NCBI RefSeq assembly: GCF_022846615.1
Contig: NZ_AP025637.1
Coordinates: 1,234,501 to 1,298,500, forward strand
Length of the DNA stretch: 64,000 nucleotides
Reading direction: 5' to 3'
Source of the DNA: Roseomonas fluvialis
GTDB taxonomy: Bacteria > Pseudomonadota > Alphaproteobacteria > Acetobacterales > Acetobacteraceae
Shown here piece after piece: positions 17,126 through 25,781 of the stretch. The notes beneath the pieces are model-generated. The model was not told the DNA's origin. It made no database searches and worked only from the letters and a program-made list of their open reading frames with translations. The position numbers were made by a program, and so were the translations under genes. The number at the start of each line of letters is the position of its first letter. Positions within the stretch are counted from its first letter, which is position 1.

Positions 17126-19154
17126 CTGCGACCGTCACACCCTGGCCTTCGGCGTGGATGATCAGCGGATTGATCTCGGCCTCCGCGATGTCCGGCAGGG
17201 CGGCCAGGCGCGACACCGCGACGATGGCGCGCGCCAGCGCATCGAGGTCCCCCTTCGGCAGCCCGCGCCATCCGGCGAGCGGCTTCAGGCCCTTGACCTC
17301 GGTGATCATGGCATGGGCTTCGTCGAGCCCGACCGGTGCGCAGCGCAATGCCGTGTCGCGGTGCAGTTCCGCCATCACGCCTCCGGCGCCGACCAGCACG
17401 ACCGGGCCGCTCTCGGGGTCGCGGCGGTAGCCGAGGATGGCCTCGGCCAACCCTTTCGCCATGGGCTGCGCCAGGAAGCCCGTGAGCGTCGCGCCGGGCG
17501 CCTTCGCGACGACGCGCGCGGCCATGGCGGCGGCTTCCGCGCGCAGCGCCGCGGCGTCGGGGATGTTCAGCGCCACGCCGCCGACCTCGGTCTTGTGCGC
17601 GAGGTCGGGCGACAGGATCTTCAGCGCCACCGGATAGCGCAGCCCGTCGGGCACGGCGTCGGGTGCGGCGAAGATCGCGACGCCGCTGTCGAGGCCAAGG
17701 GCTGCGAACAGCCGCCGCGCATCCGCTTCGTCCGGGCGCGCGGGCAGGGCGTGCGCGATGCCGCCGGTGTCGGGCCCCGCCCGCGGCGCCTGCCAGTCCA
17801 GGAAGGCGCGGATGGCATCCGCGCAGGATTCCGGCGTGCGGAAGGCCGGGATGCCCGCCTCGCCCAGCATGCGCAGCGAGACATCGGCCTGCGGCACCAG
17901 GAACGCCGCGATCGGCTTGCCATGCCCGGCCTTGGCCGCGCCGACCAGCCCCGCCACCGCATCGGCGGGGCGGAACTGCGCGGAGGAGCCGATCACGGAC
18001 AGCGCGAGGTCGGTATCCGGGTCGGCTGACAGCGCGGCCATCGCGGCCTGCACCTTGTCGGCCCGGGTGCCGGCCAAGGTCACGTCGATCATTCGCCCAT
18101 GGTGCGGCAGGCCGGCGGCCTTCAGGCCCTCCACGGCGACGGCATGCGGCGCGCGGGTCTCGATGCCCGCGACACCCAGCGCGTCGACCGCCATCGCGCC
18201 GCCGCCGCCGGTCGTGGTCATGACCGAGACGGCGCGCTTCGGCGCGGCGAGCGGCCTGCGCCCGATGAACAGCGCGGGGGATTCGAGAAGCGCTTCGATC
18301 ATCGTGACACGCGCGATGCCGTTGGCGCGGAAGAAGGCGTCGGCCGCGGCGTCGCTGCCCGCCAGCGCGCCGGTGTGGCTGTTGGCGAGTTCCGCCCCGA
18401 AGGACGACCGGCCCAGCTTGAACGCGATGATCGGCTTGCCGGCGGCGTGCGCACGGCGCGCGGCTTCTGCCAGCAAATCGGCGCGGCGGATGGCTTCGAG
18501 GAACAGCAGGATCGCGTCCGTGTCGGGGTCGTCCACCAGCAGGCCGGCGATCTCGCTGGCGGTGAGGTCGGCCTCGTTGCCGGTGCTGATGAGATGCGAG
18601 AAACCGAGGCCGCGCGCCGCCCCACGCGCCATGATGGCGCCCAGCATGGAGCCGGATTGCGACACCAGCGCGAGCCGGCCCGCCGGGAGCGACTCTGCTT
18701 CCAGCGCAGCGTTCACCGAGCACGCGCTGCGCCCGTTCACATTCACCAAGCCCATCGAATTGGGCCCGAGGATGCGCACGCCCGCCGCGCGCGCGGTGGC
18801 GAGCAGGCGTTCCTGCCGCGCCACACCTTCGGGACCTGCTTCCGCGAAGCCATCGGCCAGGATGGCGGCGACCGGGATGCCCTTGGCCGCGACATCGGCG
18901 ATGACGCCTTCCACATGTTCGGTCGCGAGCAGCAGGTAGGCCAGGTCGACCGGTCCGGGAATGCTGGCGATCGACGGATACGCGCGTTCGCCAAGGATGG
19001 TCTCCGCGCGCGGGTTCACCGGATAGAGCGCGCCATCGAAGCCGTGTTTGCGAAGATAGATCTGCGCGCGCGCCGTCAGCCGGGTCGGGTCGGCCGAGGC
19101 GCCTACGAGGGCGATGCGGCGGGGGTTCAGCAGGGCGGGTGCGAGCGCGGTCAT
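17103..19154 (-). CDS. Acyl-CoA synthetase, ADP-forming type (acetate-CoA ligase family)
   Basis: A 683-residue fused enzyme interconverting acyl-CoA plus ADP with acid plus ATP. Domain order is CoA-binding (residues about 8-130), succinyl-CoA-ligase-like flavodoxin domains (about 150-460, with LVSQSGS), and ATP-grasp (about 470-683). The phosphorylated histidine segment NSHTGALAGSDAA puts His260 in place. The usual GPNC motif reads GPNSMG here, so the conserved cysteine is replaced by serine, which is seen in some homologues. Substrate acid is unknown. Its stop region overlaps the ASCH gene. Confidence 0.9.
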   Translation of the reverse strand: MTALAPALLNPRRIALVGASADPTRLTARAQIYLRKHGFDGALYPVNPRAETILGERAYPSIASIPGPVDLAYLLLATEHVEGVIADVAAKGIPVAAILADGFAEAGPEGVARQERLLATARAAGVRILGPNSMGLVNVNGRSACSVNAALEAESLPAGRLALVSQSGSMLGAIMARGAARGLGFSHLISTGNEADLTASEIAGLLVDDPDTDAILLFLEAIRRADLLAEAARRAHAAGKPIIAFKLGRSSFGAELANSHTGALAGSDAAADAFFRANGIARVTMIEALLESPALFIGRRPLAAPKRAVSVMTTTGGGGAMAVDALGVAGIETRAPHAVAVEGLKAAGLPHHGRMIDVTLAGTRADKVQAAMAALSADPDTDLALSVIGSSAQFRPADAVAGLVGAAKAGHGKPIAAFLVPQADVSLRMLGEAGIPAFRTPESCADAIRAFLDWQAPRAGPDTGGIAHALPARPDEADARRLFAALGLDSGVAIFAAPDAVPDGLRYPVALKILSPDLAHKTEVGGVALNIPDAAALRAEAAAMAARVVAKAPGATLTGFLAQPMAKGLAEAILGYRRDPESGPVVLVGAGGVMAELHRDTALRCAPVGLDEAHAMITEVKGLKPLAGWRGLPKGDLDALARAIVAVSRLAALPDIAEAEINPLIIHAEGQGVTVADAWVVRA

Positions 19155-19171
19155 GGCGGCGGAATTCCGGT

Positions 19172-19609
19172 TCAGCGGGGCGGCTGCGCAACGCAGCCTT
19201 CCGGTGGTGTGGCGGGCGGCGTGACGAGCAGTGCAAGAAACGAGGGCGTCGGCGCATCCGCCGGTAGCGGCGACAGGTCGACGGCGTGCAGCGACACGCC
19301 GCCCTGCGCGATCACCTGCCGCGTCGCGGCGCGCGCCATCAATTCACGCGTCGGGCGCAGCACCACGGCGCGGTGGCCCGTCGGCAACCCCGGCAGACCA
19401 TCGAACAGAACGATCGCTACGGGCTGCGCCCAGGGCAGGTTCGACGGCAGCCGGTCGAGATGCCGCGTGAAGGGGGCGAAGGCGCAGGGTGCGGCGCGCA
19501 GCAGTGCCTCCAGCGCCGCGGTGGCGCTCAGGCGCTGGACGGCATCGCGCACCCCCGCCGGCGCCTGGGCCGTGGCGGATGCGGCGATGGCGCAGAACGC
19601 TAGTGCCAT
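19172..19609 (-). CDS. Secreted protein of unknown function
   Basis: About 145 residues from ATG 19609, beginning MALAFCAIAASATAQA, a signal peptide. The mature part is hydrophilic with mixed beta content and no family I recognise. It ends close to the acyl-CoA synthetase start. A longer start at 19678 would place its first 23 codons inside the dispersed hairpin repeat, so 19609 is preferred although neither start has a good ribosome binding site. Function unknown. Confidence 0.5.
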   Translation of the reverse strand: MALAFCAIAASATAQAPAGVRDAVQRLSATAALEALLRAAPCAFAPFTRHLDRLPSNLPWAQPVAIVLFDGLPGLPTGHRAVVLRPTRELMARAATRQVIAQGGVSLHAVDLSPLPADAPTPSFLALLVTPPATPPEGCVAQPPR

Positions 19610-19647
19610 GCCGCACCACAGCAATCGCCGGTGCGTGGTTGCCGCGG

Positions 19648-19691
19648 CCCGATGCAAGGCATCGGGCCGGGAGCGCATAACGCGACCGCGC
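19648..19691 (+). repeat. Copy B of a dispersed hairpin repeat
   Basis: CCCGATGC, loop AAG, GCATCGGG forms an 8-bp stem at 19648-19666. It continues into GGGCCGGGAGCGCATAACGC and then GACCGCGC. It matches copy A near 956-988 at 29 of 33 positions, and the stem bases differ in a compensated way (GATGC/GCATC here, GAGGC/GCCTC there). Confidence 0.65.
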
Positions 19692-19785
19692 CCAGACTGC
19701 CGGTCGCCGCCTGCGCGCCAGCGCATGGCACGAACGCCAAGCGCCCGTGCGCGCGCGCCGGCGATCGAGGTCAACCAAGACTCAA

Positions 19786-19806
19786 GCGGACCGTGCAACG
19801 GTCCGC
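19786..19806 (-). terminator. Hairpin after the short-chain dehydrogenase gene
   Basis: GCGGACCG, loop TGCAA, CGGTCCGC makes a perfect 8-bp stem just beyond the SDR stop codon on the minus strand. Only a short TTGAGTCTTGG follows, so it may be a weak intrinsic terminator. Confidence 0.45.
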
Positions 19807-19811
19807 GACCC

Positions 19812-20726
19812 TCAGATCGGATCCCAGCAGAACACGTCGCCGGACCGTTCGAGCTTCGAGAAGCCCTGCGCGAGCGACGGCAGCGCGTATTCGGCAATGG
19901 CCTCGGGCGTCCAGCCTTCGGAACGATGCACCGACTTGATCGGGCGGATCTGGCTGTAGACGAACAGCTCGTTCATGCGGGGCGAGAAGATCTGCCCGGT
20001 CACGTCCTTCGCCGCGTCGGAGGCCAGGAACACCGCGAGCGGCGCGTTCTTATCGGGCGTCATCTGCATGATGCGTTCGACGCGGCGCTTCTGCTCGGGG
20101 GTTTCCGCCGGGATGGTGCCGGTCATGCGTGACCAGGCGAAGGGCGCGATGCAGTTCGACCGCACGTTGAAGCGCGCCATGTCCAGCGCGATCGACTTCG
20201 ACAGACCGACGATGCCGATCTTGGCCGCCGAGTAGTTCGCCTGGCCGAAATTGCCGATCAGGCCCGAGGTCGAGGACATGTGCACGAAGGCGCCCGACTG
20301 CTGCTGGCGGAAATGCGTGGCCGCCGCGCGGGACACATAGAACGAACCGGACAGGTGGACGGCGATCACGCTGTCCCATTCCTCGGGCGTCATGCGATGG
20401 AAGATCTGGTCGCGCAGGATGCCGGCATTGTTCACCACGATGTCGATGCGGCCGTAGTGGTCCATCGCGGCCTGCACGATCTTCTGCGCGCTGGCCCAGG
20501 TGGCGACGGATTCGGCCGAGATCTCGGACTGGCCGCCATTCTGCGCGATGATCGCCTTGGTCTGCTGCGCGGGGGTCGCGTCCTGGCCCTCGCCCGAGAC
20601 CGAGGCGCCGACGTCGTTGATGATGACCTTCGCACCCTGGCCGGCCATCATGATGGCGATCTCGCGCCCGATGCCGTTGCCGGCGCCGGTGACGATCGCG
20701 ACCTTGCCCTCGAGCATGTTCGGCAT
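19812..20726 (-). CDS. Short-chain dehydrogenase, hydroxyacyl-CoA dehydrogenase type
   Basis: A 304-residue NAD(P)-dependent SDR. The Rossmann motif is VTGAGNGIGREIA, the catalytic set appears as SSTSGLIGNFGQANYSAAK (Ser-Tyr-Lys), and the preceding VNNAGILRD is typical. The length and the GASVSGEGQDATPAQQ insert resemble the dehydrogenase half of peroxisomal multifunctional enzyme type 2, so a 3-hydroxyacyl-CoA substrate is likely. GGAGGG lies 8 bases before ATG 20726. It is divergent from an ABC importer. Confidence 0.88.
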   Translation of the reverse strand: MPNMLEGKVAIVTGAGNGIGREIAIMMAGQGAKVIINDVGASVSGEGQDATPAQQTKAIIAQNGGQSEISAESVATWASAQKIVQAAMDHYGRIDIVVNNAGILRDQIFHRMTPEEWDSVIAVHLSGSFYVSRAAATHFRQQQSGAFVHMSSTSGLIGNFGQANYSAAKIGIVGLSKSIALDMARFNVRSNCIAPFAWSRMTGTIPAETPEQKRRVERIMQMTPDKNAPLAVFLASDAAKDVTGQIFSPRMNELFVYSQIRPIKSVHRSEGWTPEAIAEYALPSLAQGFSKLERSGDVFCWDPI

Positions 20727-20838
20727 CAGGCATTCCCTCCGTGGTTTCTTGCCGCGACGGTTCTAGACCCGGCCCCGCGGGCCGTGAAGCCGGGTTGCCG
20801 CGGCACGATGTCGCGCCTAATGAACCGGGCAGGGAAGC

Positions 20839-21618
20839 ATGGGGTCTGGCGTGGCATTGGTGACGCTCGAGGGCGTGGGCAAGACCTATCGCGGCCGCAC
20901 CGGCGCCTGGGAAGCCGTGCGCGACTTCACGCTCGACCTGGCGGAAGGCGAGTTCTTCTGCCTGCTCGGCACCTCCGGCTGCGGCAAGACCACGGTGCTG
21001 AACATGGTGGCCGGGTTCGAGCAGCCGACCGCCGGGCGCATCCTGCTGGACGGCAAGCCGGTGAACCGGCCCGGGGCGGATCGCGGCGTGGTCTTCCAGG
21101 GGCATGACAGCCTGTATGACTGGCTGACCGCGCTCGACAACATCGCCTTCGGGCTGCGGCTGCGCGGGCTTGGCCGTGGCGAACGTCGCGCGAAGGCCGA
21201 GCACTACCTCAAGATGGTGGGGCTGACGGGGCAGGGGGCCAAGCACCCGTCCGAGCTCTCGGGCGGCATGAAGCAGCGCATCCAGATCGCCCGCGCGCTG
21301 GCCAACGACCCGCGCATGCTGTTGATGGACGAGCCCTTCGGCGCGCTGGACGCCATGACGCGCGCGGTGCTTCAGGGCGAACTGAGCCGCATCTGGGCCG
21401 AGACCCGCAAGACCGTGCTGTTCATCACCCATGACATCGAGGAAGCCGTCGCGCTCGCGACCCGCGTGGGGGTGATGAAGCGCGGGCCTGGGGGCACGCT
21501 GAAGGCGGTGATCCCGGTGCAGTTGCCCTTCCCGCGCGAACGAACCTCTGACGCCTTCATGGCCGCCTTTCGCGAGGTCCATGCCCTCATTCACGACGAG
21601 ATCCACGGTGCGCACTGA
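20839..21618 (+). CDS. Nitrate/sulfonate/taurine-type ABC transporter ATP-binding protein
   Basis: A 259-residue ATPase of the SsuB/TauB group. Walker A is GTSGCGKTT, the signature is LSGGMKQRIQIARAL, and Walker B is MLLMDEPFGALDAMTR. GGGAAG is close to ATG 20839. It forms an operon with a permease that overlaps its end and with a binding protein. Compounds carried by this class include sulfonates, nitrate, pyrimidine precursors and other oxyanions or organosulfur acids, and the real ligand is unknown. Confidence 0.92.
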   Translation: MGSGVALVTLEGVGKTYRGRTGAWEAVRDFTLDLAEGEFFCLLGTSGCGKTTVLNMVAGFEQPTAGRILLDGKPVNRPGADRGVVFQGHDSLYDWLTALDNIAFGLRLRGLGRGERRAKAEHYLKMVGLTGQGAKHPSELSGGMKQRIQIARALANDPRMLLMDEPFGALDAMTRAVLQGELSRIWAETRKTVLFITHDIEEAVALATRVGVMKRGPGGTLKAVIPVQLPFPRERTSDAFMAAFREVHALIHDEIHGAH

Positions 21619-22372
21619 CCGCCTCGCCGTCGTCGCGGGCTACATCGCCGGCTTCGCGCTGCTGTTCCTGATCTGGCACCTGGCGGCGGCCTTCGTGGTG
21701 AAGTCCATCCTGTTTCCAGGACCCTTGCCGGTGCTGGAACGCGCGGTCGTGCTGATCGAGGACAACATCCTCCAGGAACAGATCATCGCCTCCATGCGGC
21801 GCATCCTGCAGGGATTCCTGTTGGGCAGCGCCATCGGCATCCCGATCGGCCTGGCGATCGGGTCCTTCAAGCCGGTGCGCTGGCTGCTGGAACCCTGGAC
21901 GGAATTCTTCCGCTTCATCCCCGCGGTGGCGATGATTACCGTCGCGGTGATCTGGTTCGGCATCGGGGAGGAGAGCAAGATCTTCCTCATCGCCTACACC
22001 ACGGTCTTCGTCGTCGTCATCGCCACGGCGGCGGGCGTGGGCGCGGTGGGGCGCGACAAGATCCGCGCGGCGCAATGCCTGGGCGCGTCGCGCTTCCAGG
22101 TCTTCGCGCTGGTCGCGCTGCCGGCCACGGTGCCCTACATCCTGACCGGAATGCGCTTGGCCATGGCGAATGCCTTCGTCACCATCGTCGCGGCGGAACT
22201 CATTGCCTCGAATGACGGCTTGGGCAAGCTGCTGTGGGATGCGCGGCTGTTCATGCAGATCGAGGACATCTTCGTGGCGCTGGTGGCACTGGGCTTGCTG
22301 GGCTTCACCACCGACCGGGTGTTCCGGTTCCTGATCCGCGCCTTCGCCGGGCGCTTCAATGCCACAGTCTGA
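21581..22372 (+). CDS. Nitrate/sulfonate-type ABC transporter permease
   Basis: A 263-residue SsuC/TauC-like permease with about six helices and the family EAA loop (AAQCLGASRFQVFALVALPATVPYILTG). The ATG at 21581 lies 38 bp inside the ATPase gene. A GTG at 21608 would overlap by 11 bp, so the exact start is open. It acts with the neighbouring ATPase and binding protein. Confidence 0.9.
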   Translation: MPSFTTRSTVRTDRLAVVAGYIAGFALLFLIWHLAAAFVVKSILFPGPLPVLERAVVLIEDNILQEQIIASMRRILQGFLLGSAIGIPIGLAIGSFKPVRWLLEPWTEFFRFIPAVAMITVAVIWFGIGEESKIFLIAYTTVFVVVIATAAGVGAVGRDKIRAAQCLGASRFQVFALVALPATVPYILTGMRLAMANAFVTIVAAELIASNDGLGKLLWDARLFMQIEDIFVALVALGLLGFTTDRVFRFLIRAFAGRFNATV

Positions 22373-22420
22373 CCACGCCTCTGCGTGACGCCACCGTGTG
22401 ACTCAACAGGGAGAAGCAAG

Positions 22421-23377
22421 ATGAACCGTCGTTCCATCCTGGCACTGCCGGCCGTGGCCGCACTGCCCGTGCCGGCCTTCGCGCAGGGCGCGCCGACGCG
22501 CGTCACCATCGCCACCGGCGTCGATCCGTCCTTCTCGCCCTTCTACGTCGCGAAGGAAGGCGGCTTCTTCGAGCGCAACGGCCTCGACGTGACCGTCAAC
22601 ACCGGTCCCTCGGGCAGCGCCATGATCGCCTTCCTGATCGGCAACCAGGTCAATTCCGCCTATGGCGCGGAACAGGCGGGCGTCTCGGCCAATGTGCGCG
22701 ACCCGAATGTGGTGGCCGTGGCCGAAGGCACGGCGCTGCTGCGCTGGATCAGCGTGCTCGGGCGCAACATCCGCACCATGGATGAACTCAAGGGCAAGCG
22801 CGTGGGCGTGGCTCGCGGCACGGGATCCGAGACCTTCTGGCTGTCCGTCGTCGCGAAGCTGAACCTCAACCCGGCCGACTACACCATCGTGAATGTCGAG
22901 GCGCCGGAGATGGTCGCGGCGCTGGAACGCGGCAACATCGACGCCTTCGCCGTGTGGGAGCCCTGGCCGACCCGCGCCCAGCGCGCCATCGCCAACACCC
23001 ACATCCTGGTCAACAACGAGGCGATCCAGATCGTCCGCAACTACGTCTACATGAACAAGGCCTGGGCCGAGCAGAACCGCCCCACCACCGAACGCCTGAT
23101 GCGAAGCCTGATCCAGGCGCAGGAGTTCATCGAGAGCAACCGCGACCAGGCTGCCCAGCAGGTCGCGCGCTTCCTGCGCCAGGACCGTGCGCTGATCGCG
23201 GAACTCATGACCAAGGTGGCGTTCCGAATGAACCTGACCGCCGACAGCGTCGCGAACATCCAGCTCGCGATCGACCAGCTGCGCGGCATGAACCGGCTCG
23301 ACCGGGCGGTGACGACGAACGACGTGATCTGGGCGGATCCGCTGCGCTGGGTCGCGCCGGACCGCGTGCGGATCTGA
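22421..23377 (+). CDS. ABC transporter substrate-binding protein, SsuA/NMT1-like
   Basis: A 318-residue periplasmic protein with a signal peptide ending PAFA-QG. The mature start VTIATGVDPSFSPFYVAKEGG and the region KGKRVGVARGTGSETFW match the NMT1/THI5-like aliphatic sulfonate binders. GGGAGAAG precedes ATG 22421. The gene is the last of the three-gene importer. The next gene, cyclopropane fatty acid synthase, follows after only 5 bp and may share the transcript. Confidence 0.9.
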   Translation: MNRRSILALPAVAALPVPAFAQGAPTRVTIATGVDPSFSPFYVAKEGGFFERNGLDVTVNTGPSGSAMIAFLIGNQVNSAYGAEQAGVSANVRDPNVVAVAEGTALLRWISVLGRNIRTMDELKGKRVGVARGTGSETFWLSVVAKLNLNPADYTIVNVEAPEMVAALERGNIDAFAVWEPWPTRAQRAIANTHILVNNEAIQIVRNYVYMNKAWAEQNRPTTERLMRSLIQAQEFIESNRDQAAQQVARFLRQDRALIAELMTKVAFRMNLTADSVANIQLAIDQLRGMNRLDRAVTTNDVIWADPLRWVAPDRVRI

Positions 23378-23382
23378 CCACC

Positions 23383-24684
23383 ATGGCGGCCGATCGCCGG
23401 ATCGCGTCCCTCCGGCGCTTTGCCGCCCATGTGGCGGAGGTCGCGCCGTTGGACCTCTCGCTGCGGCTATGGGACGGCGCGCTGGTGCCCCTCGCGCCGT
23501 CGGCCCGCAGCGACCTGGTGGTCGCGGTCGCCACGCCTGCCGCACTCACGCGCCTGGTGCGCCGACCGCGGCTGACCACGGTCGTGGAACTGATCGCCGA
23601 GGGTGCTGTCGACCTCGAGGGCGGCACCCTGCTCGACCTGTCGGCGCGGCTTGGAGGTGGATCGACGCGCGGGATCGCACGACGGATCGACAAGCTGAAG
23701 GCGGCGCGCACGCTGCTGCCCTTCCTGTTCGGCCCCGGCAGCGGCGGCGATGGACACGCCTATGCCGGCACGCAGGCCGCGAAGCACGGGCAAGGGCGCG
23801 ACGACAAGGCGCTGGTGCAGTTCCACTACGACCTGTCGAATGACTTCTACGCGCTCTTTCTCGACCCCGAGATGGTCTATTCCTGCGCTTACTTCCCCGA
23901 CTGGCAGGCCGACATCGCCACCGCGCAACGTGCCAAGCTGGAGATGATCTGCCGGAAGCTGCGCCTGAAGCCCGGCGAGCACATGCTCGACATCGGCTGC
24001 GGCTGGGGCGGACTGGTCTGTCACGCGGCGCAGCACCACGGCGTGCGGGCGCATGGCGTCACGCTCAGCCAGGCACAGCACGATTTCGCGGTCGAGAAGG
24101 TGAAGCGACTTGGCCTGCAGGACCGCGTCACCATCGAACTGCGCGACTTCCGCGAACTGCAAGGCGTCGAGTTCGACAAGATCGCCTCGATCGGCATGTT
24201 CGAGCATGTCGGGCTCGCGAACCGCGCCAGCTATTTCCAGCAGATACGTGCGCTGCTGAAGCCGCGCGGCGTTTACCTGCACCACGCCATCACCCGGCCC
24301 ATGAAGCGCAGCGAGCGGGACTTCCGCAGGAAGCGCCCGGAATACAGCGCGATCATCAACTACGTGTTTCCCGGCAGCGAGCTCGACCACATCGGCGGCA
24401 CGGTGGATGCGCTGGAAGCCGGCGGCTTCGAGGTGCACGACGTGGAAGGCTGGCGCGAGCATTACGGCCGCACCTGCCGGCTCTGGACGGAACGCCTGTT
24501 TGCCAATCGCGCGGCGGCGGAAGCCGAGGTGGGCGCAGCGAAGACCCGGCTGTGGCTGCTGTATCTCGCCGGCGTCTGCCTCGGCTTCGAGCGCGGCACC
24601 ATCGGCATCTTCCAGACGGTGGCGACGAAGCGCGCGCGCGGCGCCTCGGGCATGCCGCCGACGCGCGGGGATCTCTACGCGTGA
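23383..24684 (+). CDS. cfa: Cyclopropane-fatty-acyl-phospholipid synthase
   Basis: A 433-residue SAM-dependent enzyme that adds a methylene group to double bonds of membrane phospholipid acyl chains. The SAM-binding loop LDIGCGWGGL, the preceding HYDLSNDFYALFLD and the downstream EMFEHVG-like segment (SIGMFEHVGLANR) are all present. The amino domain (about residues 1-120) is shorter than in Escherichia coli Cfa, as in many alphaproteobacteria. ATG 23383 follows the binding-protein stop by 5 bp. It overlaps the GNAT gene at its end. Confidence 0.93.
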   Translation: MAADRRIASLRRFAAHVAEVAPLDLSLRLWDGALVPLAPSARSDLVVAVATPAALTRLVRRPRLTTVVELIAEGAVDLEGGTLLDLSARLGGGSTRGIARRIDKLKAARTLLPFLFGPGSGGDGHAYAGTQAAKHGQGRDDKALVQFHYDLSNDFYALFLDPEMVYSCAYFPDWQADIATAQRAKLEMICRKLRLKPGEHMLDIGCGWGGLVCHAAQHHGVRAHGVTLSQAQHDFAVEKVKRLGLQDRVTIELRDFRELQGVEFDKIASIGMFEHVGLANRASYFQQIRALLKPRGVYLHHAITRPMKRSERDFRRKRPEYSAIINYVFPGSELDHIGGTVDALEAGGFEVHDVEGWREHYGRTCRLWTERLFANRAAAEAEVGAAKTRLWLLYLAGVCLGFERGTIGIFQTVATKRARGASGMPPTRGDLYA

Positions 24685-25127
24685 CCTTCCGGCGCGCCAC
24701 CGCGGACGACGTGCCCGCGATCGTGGCGCTGCTGGCCGACGACATGCTGGGTGCGGCGCGCGAGGCGCCGGGCGATCCCGCCTATGCCGCCGCCTTCGCC
24801 GCCATCGACGCCGATCCCAACCAGTTTCTCGCGGTGGCGGAGCAGGGCGGGCGCATCCTCGGCTGTCTGCAACTGACCTTCATCCCCGGCCTGTCGCATC
24901 GCGGCGCTTGGCGCGGGCAGATCGAGAGCGTGCGCATCGCCACCGACCAGCGCGGGTCCGGCCTGGGCCGGCGCATGTTCGACTGGGCGATTGCGCAATG
25001 CCACACGCGCGGCTGCCGACTGGTGCAACTGACCACCGACAAGGCGCGCCCGGATGCGCGCCGCTTCTATGAAGCGATCGGCTTCGTGGCGAGCCACGAT
25101 GGAATGAAGATCACATTGCAGGACTGA
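24681..25127 (+). CDS. GNAT family N-acetyltransferase
   Basis: A 148-residue acetyltransferase of the GNAT fold. It starts with the GTG of a GTGA overlap with the cyclopropane synthase stop codon, which indicates coupling. The acetyl-CoA site is represented by VRIATDQRGSGLGRRMFDWA, with the R/Q-x-x-G-x-G/A loop. The end ARRFYEAIGF is family-typical. Acceptor substrate is unknown. Confidence 0.88.
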   Translation: MTFRRATADDVPAIVALLADDMLGAAREAPGDPAYAAAFAAIDADPNQFLAVAEQGGRILGCLQLTFIPGLSHRGAWRGQIESVRIATDQRGSGLGRRMFDWAIAQCHTRGCRLVQLTTDKARPDARRFYEAIGFVASHDGMKITLQD

Positions 25128-25199
25128 TGGTCGCGGGTTCCGGCATGCGCGCCGACGTCGGCGGACGTAACATGCGCGGGTGCAGCCATGGAGGCCCGC

Positions 25200-25775
25200 G
25201 TGACGATATTCGACGACGCCGCGAGCAGCGCGCCCAACCCCGCCGGCCACGCCGCGCTGGCGGATCATCTGGACCGCACCCTGCCGGCGCTTCTCACGCA
25301 GGAATACGGTGCCATGGCGGGCACGCCGGGCGAGTTGCTGACCATGCGCTTCGACGCGCCGGACGGGTCGGGCGCCTTCATCCGAACCCTGTTCGACCAT
25401 GGCGCGGAGGATCGGGTCGTGGCGGTCTGGGGCGTCTCGCGCGCCGAACCTGCCGGCACACGCGACACCTCCCGCATGGCGGGCTTTCTGGGCGGCGTCT
25501 GGTCCGACACCTACCCGGGCGACGATCGCGGTCACTTCTTTGCCCACACCATGGGCGGCGGCATGGACATCAACCTGTTCCCGCAGGATGCCCACGTGAA
25601 CCGAGGCGGCCTGTGGCGGCGCATGGAGCGATATGCCGCCGCCAATCCCGGCACCTTCTGTTGCATTCGCCCCGTTTATGGCGCCGCGGGTTGGCGCCCG
25701 ACCGAACTCGACTACGCTGTGTTCAGCCTGCCACCCGAGCCCTTCGGCCTGTGGCAGGCGCGATTTCCGAACTGA
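25200..25775 (+). CDS. DNA/RNA non-specific endonuclease-like protein (DRGH motif)
   Basis: About 191 residues. The segment GDDRGHFFAHTMGGGMDINL, then FPQDAHVNRG and the LWRRMERYAAAN helix, matches the beta-beta-alpha-metal nuclease family (NucA/EndoNS type), including the DRGH catalytic histidine and the downstream asparagine that binds the metal ion. No signal peptide is visible, so a cytoplasmic or otherwise exported location is unclear. GTG 25200 has GGAGG five bases upstream. An ATG at 25188 is possible. No immunity or secretion gene is adjacent, so it may be a housekeeping or defence nuclease rather than a toxin. Confidence 0.6.
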   Translation: MTIFDDAASSAPNPAGHAALADHLDRTLPALLTQEYGAMAGTPGELLTMRFDAPDGSGAFIRTLFDHGAEDRVVAVWGVSRAEPAGTRDTSRMAGFLGGVWSDTYPGDDRGHFFAHTMGGGMDINLFPQDAHVNRGGLWRRMERYAAANPGTFCCIRPVYGAAGWRPTELDYAVFSLPPEPFGLWQARFPN

Positions 25776-25781
25776 AGCGCG

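Noticed and set aside
18099..20132. Plus-strand frame over the ADP-forming synthetase and the hypothetical gene
   Set aside because: It has a composition typical of antisense frames in GC-rich DNA, with no recognisable domain.
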